Shown: positions 16,448-25,111 of the stretch, piece by piece | How positions within the stretch are numbered: the stretch's first letter is position 1 | Layout of the letters: each line of letters opens with the position of its first letter | Assembly: GCA_964195155.1 (NCBI GenBank) | Contig: CAXMOP010000045.1 | Location: 1 to 64,000 of the forward strand | DNA length: 64,000 bases | Source: JACZST01 sp964195155 | GTDB taxonomy: Bacteria > Actinomycetota > Acidimicrobiia > Spongiisociales > UBA5794 | Reading direction: 5' to 3' | Notes under the pieces: generated by a model | What the model saw: the letters and a program-made list of their open reading frames with translations, nothing else | Databases searched by the model: none | Told to the model about the DNA's origin: nothing | Translations under genes and position numbers: made by a program

Positions 16448-17290
16448 ATGGACGCCGGCAACGGAATCACCATCGGGCTGCTCGTAGCGGCACTCTTGCT
16501 CGGGCTGCGCCACGGCATCGATTGGGATCACATCGTGGCCATCACCGACATGGCGGCAACCCAGCCCTCCCGCCGCCGCGGCATCGTGCTCGGAACGCTG
16601 TACGTGCTCGGCCACGCCGCGGTCGTCATCGCTCTTGGTCTCGCCGCCATCGTTCTCGGGTCGGCCATCCCCGAATGGCTCGACGCCGTAATGGGCCGGC
16701 TGGTCGGCATCACCCTGATCTCGCTCGGGGTTGCGGTAGTCGTCGCCCTCTACCACGAGCGTGGCAACTTCCGTGCCCGCAGCCGCTGGATCATCTTGTT
16801 CGAAGCTTCGAGACGGTTCTTCGGGGGAGAAACCAAGGTTCACGCCCACGGCCACGCGGCGATTGCCGACTCACACCATGGGGTCGACGATGCCGTCGCC
16901 GAAGCCCCCGGGCACCGGATCGCTGCACCCACCCATGATCACGAACACGCCCACGAAGGCGACGGCGGATACTCGCGAGCCTCATCGATCGGGATCGGAG
17001 CACTCCACGGCATCGGGGCCGAGACGCCGACCCAGATCGTCGTGTTTCTCGCCGCGGCGACCGCCGGAGGCGTCACCGCCGGAGTGGCGGTGCTGTTCGC
17101 ATTCGTCGTCGGCCTGGTCGCGGCCAATTCGGCGATCACCCTGGCATCCGCATTCGGCCTGGCGGCTGCCGCCAAGCGCCAGCGTGTTCAGATCGCCATG
17201 GGAGTGACGACCGCAGCGATGAGCATTGCGATCGGTGTGGTATTCGTGATCGGCGTCGACGGCGTACTGCCAGCATTCCTTGCCGGTTGA
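16448..17290 (+). CDS. Putative nickel/cobalt (NicO/NiCoT-like) transporter
   Basis: 280 aa from ATG at 16448, with six to seven hydrophobic helices. The first helix contains LGLRHGIDWDHIVAITD, which resembles the HAxDADHI metal signature of NiCoT permeases. A His-rich cytoplasmic loop (about residues 130-175, containing HAHGHAAIADSHHG and HDHEHAHE) and a later GIGALHGIGAETPTQ segment support transition-metal transport. Direction and metal are not determinable. It follows the duplicated repeat, which could influence its expression. Confidence 0.8.
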   Translation: MDAGNGITIGLLVAALLLGLRHGIDWDHIVAITDMAATQPSRRRGIVLGTLYVLGHAAVVIALGLAAIVLGSAIPEWLDAVMGRLVGITLISLGVAVVVALYHERGNFRARSRWIILFEASRRFFGGETKVHAHGHAAIADSHHGVDDAVAEAPGHRIAAPTHDHEHAHEGDGGYSRASSIGIGALHGIGAETPTQIVVFLAAATAGGVTAGVAVLFAFVVGLVAANSAITLASAFGLAAAAKRQRVQIAMGVTTAAMSIAIGVVFVIGVDGVLPAFLAG

Positions 17291-17317
17291 GCCACGACAC
17301 ACCGGTATCTTGAGGGT

Positions 17318-18469
17318 ATGCGGTTCCGGACGAGACAAATCCACGCCGGGGTAGAACCCGACCCGATCACCGGCGCCATCCTGACGCCGATCCACCAGTC
17401 GACCACGTTCGTGCAGCCATCCGTGGACGAGTACCTGGCGAGCGGCTACTCCTACTCTCGCTCCGCCAACCCGACCGTGCGGGCCTGGGAAGAGAAGATC
17501 GCTTCGCTCGAGGACGGTGCCGACGCCGCCGCTTTCGCCTCCGGGATGGCGGCCATCAACGCCGTCTTTATGACCTTCCTGAATGCAGGTGATCATGCGG
17601 TGATCTCCGACGTGGCTTACGGCGGCACTTACCGGCTCGCCACCACCATCTTCACCCGGTTCGGGGTCGACTTCTCCTTCGTCGACACCGCCGATCCGGC
17701 GACGGTCGAGGCGGCCATTACCGACCGGACAAGCCTTGTGCTCACCGAAACTCCGGCAAACCCGACTCTCAAGTACACCGACATCGCCGCAGTGTCCGCG
17801 ATCGCACAGTCACACCGGATACCGCACGCCGTCGACAACACGTTCTTGACCCCGTATTACCAGCAGGCGCTTGACCTCGGGGCCGACCTGTCGATCCACT
17901 CCACCACGAAGTACCTCGATGGGCACAATGCGACCGTCGGCGGATCCGTGATCTCGGCGACGGCCGAGCTGCACGAACGGATCGGCTATGTCCAGAACGC
18001 CACCGGGACCATCATGTCGCCGCAGGTGGCCTGGCTGACCCTCCAGGGGGTCAAGACGCTATCGGAGCGGATGGATCGTCAGTCGGACAACGCCATGCAG
18101 GTCGCCCGCTTCCTCGAGGCGCACCCCAGGGTGAGCGTGGTCCAATACCCAGGGCTCGAGTCGTTCCCCCAGCACGACCTGGCCAAACGCCAAGCGTCGG
18201 GGTTCGGCGCGATGGTTTGGTTCGAAGTCGAGGGAGGCCTGGAAGCCGGCAAGCGCCTCATGGATGGCCTCGCACTGTGGACCCTTGCCGAGAACCTCGG
18301 CTCGGTCGAATCGCTCGTCACGCATCCGGTGACGATGACCCATGCCGACGTCGGCGAAGAAGAGCGAGCCAGGGTGGGGATCACCGACGGCCTGATCCGA
18401 CTGTCTGTGGGATTGGAAGACGTCGAGGATCTCATCGAAGACCTGGCTCAGGGTTTGGAGCGGGCGTAA
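17318..18469 (+). CDS. Cystathionine gamma-synthase/gamma-lyase (Cys/Met metabolism PLP enzyme)
   Basis: 383 aa. A member of the trans-sulfuration PLP family: N-terminal TPIHQSTTFVQPS, YSRSANPT, the cofactor-stacking FASGMAAINAVF region, ETPANPTLKYTDI and the Schiff-base lysine in LSIHSTTKYLDGHN. It ends with the substrate-carboxylate Arg in DGLIRLSVGLED. Whether it works as synthase (MetB) or lyase (CGL) is not clear from sequence. The convergent cystathionine beta-synthase-like gene favours the lyase (homocysteine to cysteine). Confidence 0.9.
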   Translation: MRFRTRQIHAGVEPDPITGAILTPIHQSTTFVQPSVDEYLASGYSYSRSANPTVRAWEEKIASLEDGADAAAFASGMAAINAVFMTFLNAGDHAVISDVAYGGTYRLATTIFTRFGVDFSFVDTADPATVEAAITDRTSLVLTETPANPTLKYTDIAAVSAIAQSHRIPHAVDNTFLTPYYQQALDLGADLSIHSTTKYLDGHNATVGGSVISATAELHERIGYVQNATGTIMSPQVAWLTLQGVKTLSERMDRQSDNAMQVARFLEAHPRVSVVQYPGLESFPQHDLAKRQASGFGAMVWFEVEGGLEAGKRLMDGLALWTLAENLGSVESLVTHPVTMTHADVGEEERARVGITDGLIRLSVGLEDVEDLIEDLAQGLERA

Positions 18470-18474
18470 ACCCT

Positions 18475-18522
18475 GTTCTTGCGTAGCTCCATCCGGTATA
18501 CCGGACCCTGCTACGCAAGAAC
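18475..18522. terminator. Palindromic GTTCTTGCGTAGC-type repeat, copy 2; bidirectional terminator
   Basis: Arms GTTCTTGCGTAGC (18475-18487) and GCTACGCAAGAAC (18510-18522) enclose a second perfect palindrome, TCCGGTATACCGGA. It fills the 56-bp gap between two convergent genes, ideal for a shared terminator. The outer arms match copies 1 and 3, while the centre is different. Confidence 0.8.
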
Positions 18523-18525
18523 GGT

Positions 18526-19476
18526 TCAGAGCAGCCCCTGCGATCGCATCCAGTCGTCGTTGAAGATCTTCGACAGGTAGTTCCGACCGGAGTCGGGCAG
18601 CAGCACCACGACCAGGTCACCTTCACGATCCTCGGCAACGCGTAGCGCCCCAACGACGGCCATCCCGCTCGAGCCGCCGACCAGCAGGGCCTCCTCGTCT
18701 GCCATCCGCCTGGTCATGGCGAACGCGTCGGCATCGTTCACCATCTCGTATGAGTCGACGATGTCGGCGGCGAAAGTCTCGGGCCAGAAATCCTCCCCGA
18801 CCCCTTCGATGAGATAGGGAGCGACTTCGTCGTCGGACGACGCGGTGTAGATCGATCCCTCCGGATCGACGCCCACCACCGTCAAGTCAGGGTTCTGTTC
18901 CTTGAGATATCGACCCACCCCGGAAATGGTGCCGCCGGTTCCGACGCCGCAGGCAAACACGGTGACCTCGCCGTCGGTCTGGCGCCAGATCTCGGGCCCG
19001 GTCGTGTCGTACTGGGCTCCTGGATTGGCCGGGTTGGAGTACTGGTCCGGTCGATACGCACCCGGCGTCTCTGCGGTGAGACGGTCTGCTACCGAGTAGT
19101 ACGACCGCGGATCATCCGGAGCCACGTCTGTCGGGCACACGATCACCTCCGCTCCATAGGCTCTGAGCAGGTCTTGTTTGTCCTTCGACTGCTTGTCCGC
19201 CATCACCGCGATCAGGTGGTAGCCGCGCAGCGAGGCCGCCATCGCCAGCGAGACGCCGGTGTTTCCCGAGGTCGGTTCGACGATGGTGCCACCCGGCTCG
19301 AGCCAGCCGTTCTGTTCGGCGCGCTCGATCATGGCCAACCCGATCCGATCCTTCCCCGAGCCTCCAGGGTTCAGGAATTCGAGTTTGGCCAGCAGGTTGC
19401 CGGGCTGGTGAACACGACCAAGCCGCACCATTGGCGTATCCCCGACCGCCTCGACGATGTCCTCGTAGATCTCCAT
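18526..19476 (-). CDS. Cystathionine beta-synthase-like / cysteine synthase PLP enzyme
   Basis: 316 aa, a fold-type II PLP enzyme. The lysine lies in NPGGSGKDRIGLAMIE, the substrate loop in VEPTSGNTGVSLA, and the phosphate-binding glycines in GVGTGGTISGVGRYL. The C-terminal segment EGVGEDFWPETFAADIVD plus LLVGGSSGMAVVGAL resembles cystathionine beta-synthase more than CysK. The Bateman (CBS-pair) domain of full-length CBS is absent. Likely activity is condensing serine or O-acetylserine with homocysteine or sulfide. It is convergent with the gamma-synthase/lyase gene. Confidence 0.88.
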   Translation of the reverse strand: MEIYEDIVEAVGDTPMVRLGRVHQPGNLLAKLEFLNPGGSGKDRIGLAMIERAEQNGWLEPGGTIVEPTSGNTGVSLAMAASLRGYHLIAVMADKQSKDKQDLLRAYGAEVIVCPTDVAPDDPRSYYSVADRLTAETPGAYRPDQYSNPANPGAQYDTTGPEIWRQTDGEVTVFACGVGTGGTISGVGRYLKEQNPDLTVVGVDPEGSIYTASSDDEVAPYLIEGVGEDFWPETFAADIVDSYEMVNDADAFAMTRRMADEEALLVGGSSGMAVVGALRVAEDREGDLVVVLLPDSGRNYLSKIFNDDWMRSQGLL

Positions 19477-19534
19477 CCCCAGGCAGGGTACCGAGGTGCG
19501 TTCGGGTCACGGCTCCGGTGTACGCTCCTGCTCC

Positions 19535-20461
19535 ATGCCAGACCCGCTGATCACGGCCACGGGCCTCACCAAACACTTCGACGACACGGTGGCCGTCGAT
19601 GGAATCGACTTTCACGTCAACCAGGGCGAATCGTTCGGTTTCCTCGGCCCGAACGGTGCGGGAAAGACCAGCGCGATGCGCATGATCGGCGCCACAAGCC
19701 CCATCACCGGCGGAGACCTCGAGGTGCTCGGGCTCAATCCCGAGACGGATGGCCCGGCGCTTCGAGCACGGCTCGGTGTCGTTCCCCAGGAAGACAACCT
19801 CGACCAGGAACTCACCGTCAGGGAGAACCTGGCGATGTACGGGCGGTACTTCGGGCTGCACCGGACGGTCATTGATGAGCGCATCGAGGAGCTCCTCGAT
19901 TTCGCGCAGCTGAGAGAAAAGGCGGACTCGAGGGTGGAGGCGCTGTCGGGCGGGATGAAACGCAGACTCACCATCGCCAGGGGACTGATCAACGAGCCCG
20001 AGATGCTCATTTTGGATGAGCCCACCACCGGACTCGACCCCCAGGCCCGACATGTGTTGTGGGACCGGCTGTATCGGCTCAAACAGCAAGGCGTGACTCT
20101 CCTGATCACGACCCATTACATGGACGAGGCCGAACAGCTGTGCGACCGGCTGGTCATCATGGACAAGGGCAAGATCGTTGCCGAGGGGTCGCCGCGGTCC
20201 CTGATCAAAGATCACAGCAGGCCCGAGGTCGTCGAGGTGCGATTCCCGGTTGGCGTCCTCGAAGAAATGGCACCGCGTCTCGAAAGTTTGGCACCGCGAG
20301 TAGAGATCCTGGCCGACCGGGCGTTGCTCTACACCGACGATGCCAATGCCACCATCGAAAAGATCCACGCCGAGGGCCTCGAGCCCGAAGCGCTGCTCGA
20401 GCGCCGCTCGACACTCGAGGACGTGTTCCTTCGGCTGACTGGTCGCACCCTGGATGACTAG
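19535..20461 (+). CDS. ABC transporter ATP-binding protein (DrrA/NodI type)
   Basis: 308 aa from ATG at 19535. Walker A FLGPNGAGKTSAMRM, Q-loop VVPQEDNLDQELTV, signature LSGGMKRRLTIARG, Walker B MLILDEPTTGLDP and the H-loop in LITTHYMDEAEQLC are all present. The ~80-residue C-terminal extension (TLEDVFLRLTGR) is typical of DrrA/NodI exporters. It energises the two ABC-2 permeases that follow, forming a complete exporter for a drug, lipid or polysaccharide. The 86-bp gap before the permease contains a near-duplicate of the ATPase 3' end. Confidence 0.93.
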   Translation: MPDPLITATGLTKHFDDTVAVDGIDFHVNQGESFGFLGPNGAGKTSAMRMIGATSPITGGDLEVLGLNPETDGPALRARLGVVPQEDNLDQELTVRENLAMYGRYFGLHRTVIDERIEELLDFAQLREKADSRVEALSGGMKRRLTIARGLINEPEMLILDEPTTGLDPQARHVLWDRLYRLKQQGVTLLITTHYMDEAEQLCDRLVIMDKGKIVAEGSPRSLIKDHSRPEVVEVRFPVGVLEEMAPRLESLAPRVEILADRALLYTDDANATIEKIHAEGLEPEALLERRSTLEDVFLRLTGRTLDD

Positions 20462-20547
20462 ATCGTGAGTTCCTCGATGGCCATACCTTCTGATCGGCTC
20501 GCAGTTCGCTCGCCGATGCGACTCGCTGGCCTGATCCTGGACGACTG

Positions 20548-21324
20548 ATGGCAATGCCCCTGGCGCTTCGGGTATTCGAATCAGAGGCGCGGGTGTACCG
20601 CAGGGTCTGGCGGGGCTCGATCTTCACTTCGTTCCTGAGTCCGGTCCTGTACCTGCTGGCCATGGGAGTCGGGCTGGGATCCCTCGTTGACGCCAACCTT
20701 CCCGCGGGCCTGGAGGGAGTCAGCTATCTGGCCTTCATCGCTCCGGGCTTGCTCGCCGCAGCCGCGATGCAGACGGGTGCCGGCGAAGGCGCCTGGAAGG
20801 TGCGGGCCGGGATCAAGTGGCTCAGGACCTACGACGCAAAGCTGGCCACGCCGATCGGGATCCCGGCGCTGGTGAACGGGCACATGCTGTGGATCGGAGC
20901 CAGGGTGATGATGGTGTCGATCGCTTTCGCCATCGTCATCGCCGTGTTCCGGGTTGCACCCCTCTGGCAGTCGCTCGCCGCCACCATCCCTGCCCTGCTG
21001 GTCGGTCTCGCCATGGGCGGGATCACAACCGCGTATACGGTGCGAACCAACAGTGACCCGGCGATCCCCACCTACTTCCGTTTCGTCGTCATCCCGATGT
21101 TTCTCTTTTCGGGCGCCTTCTTTCCCATCACCCAGCTTCCCGGATTTCTCCAGTGGGTGGCGTTCCTGACTCCGCTGTTCCACGGTGTCGAGCTGTGCCG
21201 CGCCGTGATGCTGGGTACACCGACTGCGGTTGCGCCATGGATCAGCGTGAGTTACCTACTCGCCTTCGCCGTCGTTGGCATGGCCTTGGCCGTTCGACCA
21301 TTCCGAAACCAGCTGTTGCCATGA
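20548..21324 (+). CDS. ABC-2 type permease, first subunit
   Basis: 258 aa with six predicted membrane helices of the ABC-2 (NodJ/DrrB) family. The amphipathic N-terminal part ends in YRRVWRGSIFTSFLSPVLYL. FLFSGAFFPITQLPGFLQWV and LTPLFHGVELCRAVMLG are typical of the last helices of this family. Start ATG at 20548. Its stop overlaps the start of the second permease (ATGA), so a heterodimeric channel is likely. Confidence 0.9.
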   Translation: MAMPLALRVFESEARVYRRVWRGSIFTSFLSPVLYLLAMGVGLGSLVDANLPAGLEGVSYLAFIAPGLLAAAAMQTGAGEGAWKVRAGIKWLRTYDAKLATPIGIPALVNGHMLWIGARVMMVSIAFAIVIAVFRVAPLWQSLAATIPALLVGLAMGGITTAYTVRTNSDPAIPTYFRFVVIPMFLFSGAFFPITQLPGFLQWVAFLTPLFHGVELCRAVMLGTPTAVAPWISVSYLLAFAVVGMALAVRPFRNQLLP

Positions 21325-22127
21325 GCCAGGAAACACTCGTCACCCCCGTGGTCCCTCAGATATCGGTCCGCTGGCGCGGCCGCTACATGCTCGAGCGCGG
21401 TGCGCTCACGACGAAGGCCTGGTGGCCGGTCCTCGCTTCCGGGTTCTTCGAGCCGGTCTTCTACCTCTTCGCCGTCGGTGTTGGTGTAGGTGCGTTGGTG
21501 GGTGACATCGCTCTTTCCGACGGGAGCGAGGTCTCTTATACCGCCTTCGTCGCTCCGGCGATGCTTGCGGCCTCTGCGATGAACGGCGCCGTCTTCGAGG
21601 GCACCAACATGTTCTTCAAACTGAAGTACGGCAAAATCTATGACGGGATCCTGGCCACGCCGATGCGGCCGGTGGATGTTGCTTCGGGCGAGGTGGCGTG
21701 GTCGCTGTTACGCGGCGCCATCTACTCGGCGGCCTTCCTCATCGTCATGACGGTGATGGGGCTCATCGAGTCTTGGTGGGGCCTGTTGGCGCTCCCGGCC
21801 GCACTGCTCATCGGGTTCGCCTTCGCCTCGGTCGGCACCGCGGCTGCAACCTACATGCGCACCTGGCAGGACCTCGATCTCATCACCTTGTTCACGCTGC
21901 CGCTGTTCCTATTCTCGGCGACCTTCTACCCGATCGACGTGTACCCGCAGGCGATCCAGTACCTGACGTGGCTTTCGCCGCTGTTCCACGGTGTGCGACT
22001 GGTCCGGGGACTCACCCTCGGCATCCTCGATTGGACGATGCTGATCAACGTCGCCTTCCTGGCCACAATGGGCGCCATTGGGGCCGTCGTCACCGCCCGC
22101 AGGGTCGGTGCCCTCCTCCTCAAGTAG
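21321..22127 (+). CDS. ABC-2 type permease, second subunit
   Basis: 268 aa from ATG at 21321, overlapping the preceding stop by 4 bp; a longer upstream frame is a shadow of the first permease. It is clearly homologous to the first subunit: FFEPVFYLFAVGVGVGALVG, FLFSATFYPIDVYPQAIQYL and LSPLFHGVRLVRGLTLG match the same positions. Six hydrophobic helices. With the ATPase at 19535 it completes a three-gene exporter operon ended by a palindromic repeat. Confidence 0.9.
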   Translation: MSQETLVTPVVPQISVRWRGRYMLERGALTTKAWWPVLASGFFEPVFYLFAVGVGVGALVGDIALSDGSEVSYTAFVAPAMLAASAMNGAVFEGTNMFFKLKYGKIYDGILATPMRPVDVASGEVAWSLLRGAIYSAAFLIVMTVMGLIESWWGLLALPAALLIGFAFASVGTAAATYMRTWQDLDLITLFTLPLFLFSATFYPIDVYPQAIQYLTWLSPLFHGVRLVRGLTLGILDWTMLINVAFLATMGAIGAVVTARRVGALLLK

Positions 22128-22138
22128 CGCGCGGCGCC

Positions 22139-22184
22139 AAACCCAGGGTTCGAGAGCGCCTATATGACGCTGTGAGCGCTGGGT
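22139..22184. repeat. CCCAGGGTTC-type palindromic repeat, copy 1
   Basis: Arms ACCCAG (22141-22146) and CTGGGT (22179-22184) with partly complementary inner sequence. The left 33 bp match the reverse complement of the copy at 48983-49015 at about 27 of 33 positions, including the ATGACGCTG block. It lies 13 bp after the exporter operon and may be its terminator. Confidence 0.65.
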
Positions 22185-22199
22185 GAGAGGAATCCGAGA

Positions 22200-22234
22200 A
22201 ATACCCCACCCCACCCCGGGTGGGGCGCTATACT
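22200..22234 (+). promoter_or_regulatory. CsoR-type GC palindrome overlapping csoR promoter
   Basis: A C-tract/G-tract palindrome, CCCCACCCCGGGTGGGG, with an additional TACCCCA upstream lies immediately before a TATACT -10 box (22229-22234), 8 bp ahead of the csoR start. Known CsoR operators are inverted G-tract/C-tract repeats flanked by A/T bases, which this matches. A good -35 box is missing, as often with such promoters. Confidence 0.65.
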
Positions 22235-22241
22235 GTCGACC

Positions 22242-22574
22242 ATGACGATGGACCACACCGAACACCGCCACGCTCAGCACATGAAAGCCGAGCACAAACA
22301 GTCGGCACTCAACCGTCTGAAGACCGTTCGCGGCCACCTCGAAGGCGTAATCGGCATGGTCGAAGACGAACGGTATTGCCCGGACATCATGAAGCAGGTG
22401 TCCGCCCTCGAGGGATCACTGGAGAAGGTGAACCGGGTGCTCTTGCAGAACCACGTGGAAACCTGCGTGATGCATGCCGTTGAAGACGGCCGCTCCGCTG
22501 AGATCGTCGACGAGTTGATGGAGACCCTCCGGTACACCCCGAGTGTCACCGGCGCAAAAGGAGACATTGGATGA
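22242..22574 (+). CDS. csoR: CsoR-family copper-sensing repressor
   Basis: 110 aa, all-helical, no classical DNA-binding motif. The copper ligands of CsoR are present as Cys in RYCPDIMKQ and the His/Cys pair in NHVETCVMHA (C-H-C pattern). The basic segment LNRLKTVRGHLEGVIGMVE is the family's DNA-contact region. When Cu(I) binds, CsoR leaves its operator and the operon is expressed. The gene overlaps copZ by 4 bp and leads a csoR-copZ-copA operon. Confidence 0.93.
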   Translation: MTMDHTEHRHAQHMKAEHKQSALNRLKTVRGHLEGVIGMVEDERYCPDIMKQVSALEGSLEKVNRVLLQNHVETCVMHAVEDGRSAEIVDELMETLRYTPSVTGAKGDIG

Positions 22575-22783
22575 CCAACCGAACCCTGTCCGTGCCCGAG
22601 ATCCACTGCGGCCACTGCAAGAGCTCGATAGAGGGCGCCGTCGGCGCCGTCGACGGCGTTGAGCGGGCTGCGGTCGACATCGATGCGAGCACCGTTGATC
22701 TCAACTACGACGGCACCGACACCACCTTCGCCGCCGTGGTCGAAGCCATCGAAGATGTCGGCTACGAAGTGCCGGCCCAGTAG
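22571..22783 (+). CDS. copZ: Copper chaperone, heavy-metal-associated domain
   Basis: 70 aa, a single HMA domain. The Cu(I)-binding motif reads EIHCGHCKSSIEGAV (C-x-x-C with His before). The rest fits the beta-alpha-beta-beta-alpha-beta fold and ends with VEAIEDVGYEV. It should carry copper to the ATPase encoded next and to CsoR. ATG start overlaps the csoR stop (ATGA). Confidence 0.93.
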   Translation: MTNRTLSVPEIHCGHCKSSIEGAVGAVDGVERAAVDIDASTVDLNYDGTDTTFAAVVEAIEDVGYEVPAQ

Positions 22784-22838
22784 CGAGTGGCCAAGACAGA
22801 AGACGTGCTCCTTGACGAACGGGATCGGGGGCTGACCA

Positions 22839-25004
22839 GTGGCTGAGACGGAAGACATTCTGTTTGATGTCGAGGGCATGACCTGCGGGTCGTGCGCGAT
22901 CAGGATCGAACGCGTCCTCGGCAAACAGGACGGCGTCGAGTCCGCCGTAGTCAACTTCGCCGGCCAGGAAGCCAGAGCTGTGGTCGATCCCGACCTCGTT
23001 GACATCTCGCTGCTCCAGCGCTCCATCGACAAGATCGGCTACGACATCACGCCGATCTCGGACGGCGACGACCGCCGTTCCCTCGAGGAGCGTTACGACG
23101 AAGAGGTGGCTTTTCAGAAGCGCAACGTGATCGGTGCCGCGATCCTCGCCGCGCCGGTGATGCTCCTCGCGTTATTCGGCCCCGACGAGCCATGGTCCCT
23201 CGGGCTTCAGGCCCTTCTCACCGCAATCGTCGTTTTCGGTTTTGGCTGGCAATTCCACAAGGCCGCCTGGAAGCAGGTGACTTCCTTCAGCCTGGCCATG
23301 GACACCTTGATCTCGATGGGCACCCTGACCGCGTTCGTTTACTCGCTGTGGGCGATGTTCGCCGGCTACCCGGTGTACTTCGAAACGGCGGCACTGATCA
23401 CGACGCTGATTCTGCTCGGCCGCTATTTCGAAGCCAGAGCCAAGGGCAGGGCGTCGAACGCCATCACCAAGCTGCTCGAGCTCGGCGCCAAGGAAGCGAC
23501 CGTGATCCGCAACGGGTCGGCGCAGCTCGTACCGATCGATCAACTCACCATCGGCGATATCGTCCAGGTGCTTCCCGGCGAGAAAATCCCGTCCGACGGG
23601 ACGATCGCACGGGGAGCCACCTCCATCGACGAGTCGATGCTCACCGGCGAGTCTCAGCCGGTGGATAAGACGGTCGGCGACGCGGTGTTCGGTGCCACGA
23701 TCAACCAGCAGGGCAGGATCGAGGTCGAGATCACCGGGCTCGGCGCCAACACCGCCCTGGCACAGATCCTGCGGATCGTTGAGGAGGCACAGACCTCGAA
23801 GGCGCCCGTCCAGCGGCTGGCCGACCGGGTCAGCGGAGTTTTCGTGCCCACGGTCATCGGCGTCGCGGCGCTGACATTCGTCGGCTGGCTCCTCGTCACC
23901 GGGGACATCGCCGAGGCAGTACGCCCTGCGGTCGCGGTGCTCATCATCGCCTGCCCGTGCGCCCTCGGTCTGGCAACGCCCACGGCCATCATGGTGGGTT
24001 CGGGCCGCGGTGCCGAGCTCGGGGTGCTGTTCAAGAACGCCGAGGTGTTTGAGCGCGCCCACGACATCGACATGGCCGTCTTCGACAAGACCGGGACCCT
24101 CACCCGGGGAGCCATGACTCTTGCTGATCTTGATACCGGGGAAGATGAGGATCGATTCTTGCTGCTCATCGGCTCGGTCGAGGCCGCTTCGGAGCATCCG
24201 ATCGGCAAGGCGGTTGCCCTCGGAGCCGAGGAGCGTGACCTCACCCTGGTCACCCCGGAGGATTTCCGCGCGCTACGCGGGCTCGGAGTCTCCGGCCGGG
24301 TGGACGGCATCGAGGTAACGGTCGGCAAGCCGAAACTCCTTGCCGACAGAGGGCTCCAGGTTCCTGATCGATATGCGGCGTCGATGGAGCGGATGGAGGA
24401 CGCCGGATACACCGCCTTCCTGGCCGGCTGGGATGGTGAAGTGCGGGGTGCCCTGGCCGTTGCCGACACGGTCAGGGAAACCTCGAGCGAGGCTGTTCGC
24501 TCCCTCCGTGAACTGGACATCGGCGTCTCCATGCTCACCGGAGACAACCAGCGGACCGCCAAGACGATCGCAAACAGCATCGGGATCGATTCGGTAGTCG
24601 CCGAAGTCCTTCCGGCCGACAAGGCCGAGGAGATCATCCGCCTCCAGGCCACGGGACATTCGGTCGCTTTCGTCGGTGACGGCGTCAACGACGCACCCGC
24701 ACTGGTTGCTGCGGATCTCGGGATGGCGGTCGGCTCCGGCACCGACGTTGCGATCGAGGCCGGCGACGTAGTGCTGATGTCGGGGGATCCAACGCTCGCC
24801 GTGACCGCGCTCGACCTGGCAAGAGGCACCTTCCGCACCATTCGGCAGAACTTGTTCTGGGCCTTTGCCTACAACATCGCAGCCATTCCGCTGGCGGTTC
24901 TCGGCGTACTCAACCCCATGGTCGCCGCCGCAGCGATGGCCTTCTCATCGGTCTCGGTGGTCACCAATTCGCTGCGGCTCAGGCGATTTCAAAGTGGCCC
25001 ATAG
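22839..25004 (+). CDS. copA: Copper-exporting P1B-type ATPase
   Basis: 721 aa from GTG at 22839, preceded by a GGGGG tract. One N-terminal HMA domain (GMTCGSCAIRIERVLG), eight membrane helices with the CPC metal site in IACPCALGLATP, actuator TGES (as MLTGESQPVDK), phosphorylation motif DKTGTLTRG, nucleotide-binding SEHPIGKAV and hinge GDGVNDAPAL. It pumps Cu(I) out of the cytoplasm. About 51 bp upstream the start of the gene is imperfectly duplicated (a VAKTEDVLLDE reading), apparently a relic. Confidence 0.95.
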   Translation: MAETEDILFDVEGMTCGSCAIRIERVLGKQDGVESAVVNFAGQEARAVVDPDLVDISLLQRSIDKIGYDITPISDGDDRRSLEERYDEEVAFQKRNVIGAAILAAPVMLLALFGPDEPWSLGLQALLTAIVVFGFGWQFHKAAWKQVTSFSLAMDTLISMGTLTAFVYSLWAMFAGYPVYFETAALITTLILLGRYFEARAKGRASNAITKLLELGAKEATVIRNGSAQLVPIDQLTIGDIVQVLPGEKIPSDGTIARGATSIDESMLTGESQPVDKTVGDAVFGATINQQGRIEVEITGLGANTALAQILRIVEEAQTSKAPVQRLADRVSGVFVPTVIGVAALTFVGWLLVTGDIAEAVRPAVAVLIIACPCALGLATPTAIMVGSGRGAELGVLFKNAEVFERAHDIDMAVFDKTGTLTRGAMTLADLDTGEDEDRFLLLIGSVEAASEHPIGKAVALGAEERDLTLVTPEDFRALRGLGVSGRVDGIEVTVGKPKLLADRGLQVPDRYAASMERMEDAGYTAFLAGWDGEVRGALAVADTVRETSSEAVRSLRELDIGVSMLTGDNQRTAKTIANSIGIDSVVAEVLPADKAEEIIRLQATGHSVAFVGDGVNDAPALVAADLGMAVGSGTDVAIEAGDVVLMSGDPTLAVTALDLARGTFRTIRQNLFWAFAYNIAAIPLAVLGVLNPMVAAAAMAFSSVSVVTNSLRLRRFQSGP

Positions 25005-25111
25005 ATCGACGCCGCCTTCTCAGCAACCTGCAGGAGTCAATCTGTGGACCGCTTTACGGCTGACACGACCCGGGGCCCTCGGTACAACGCGACCTCGTTA
25101 GCCTTCGCGCC

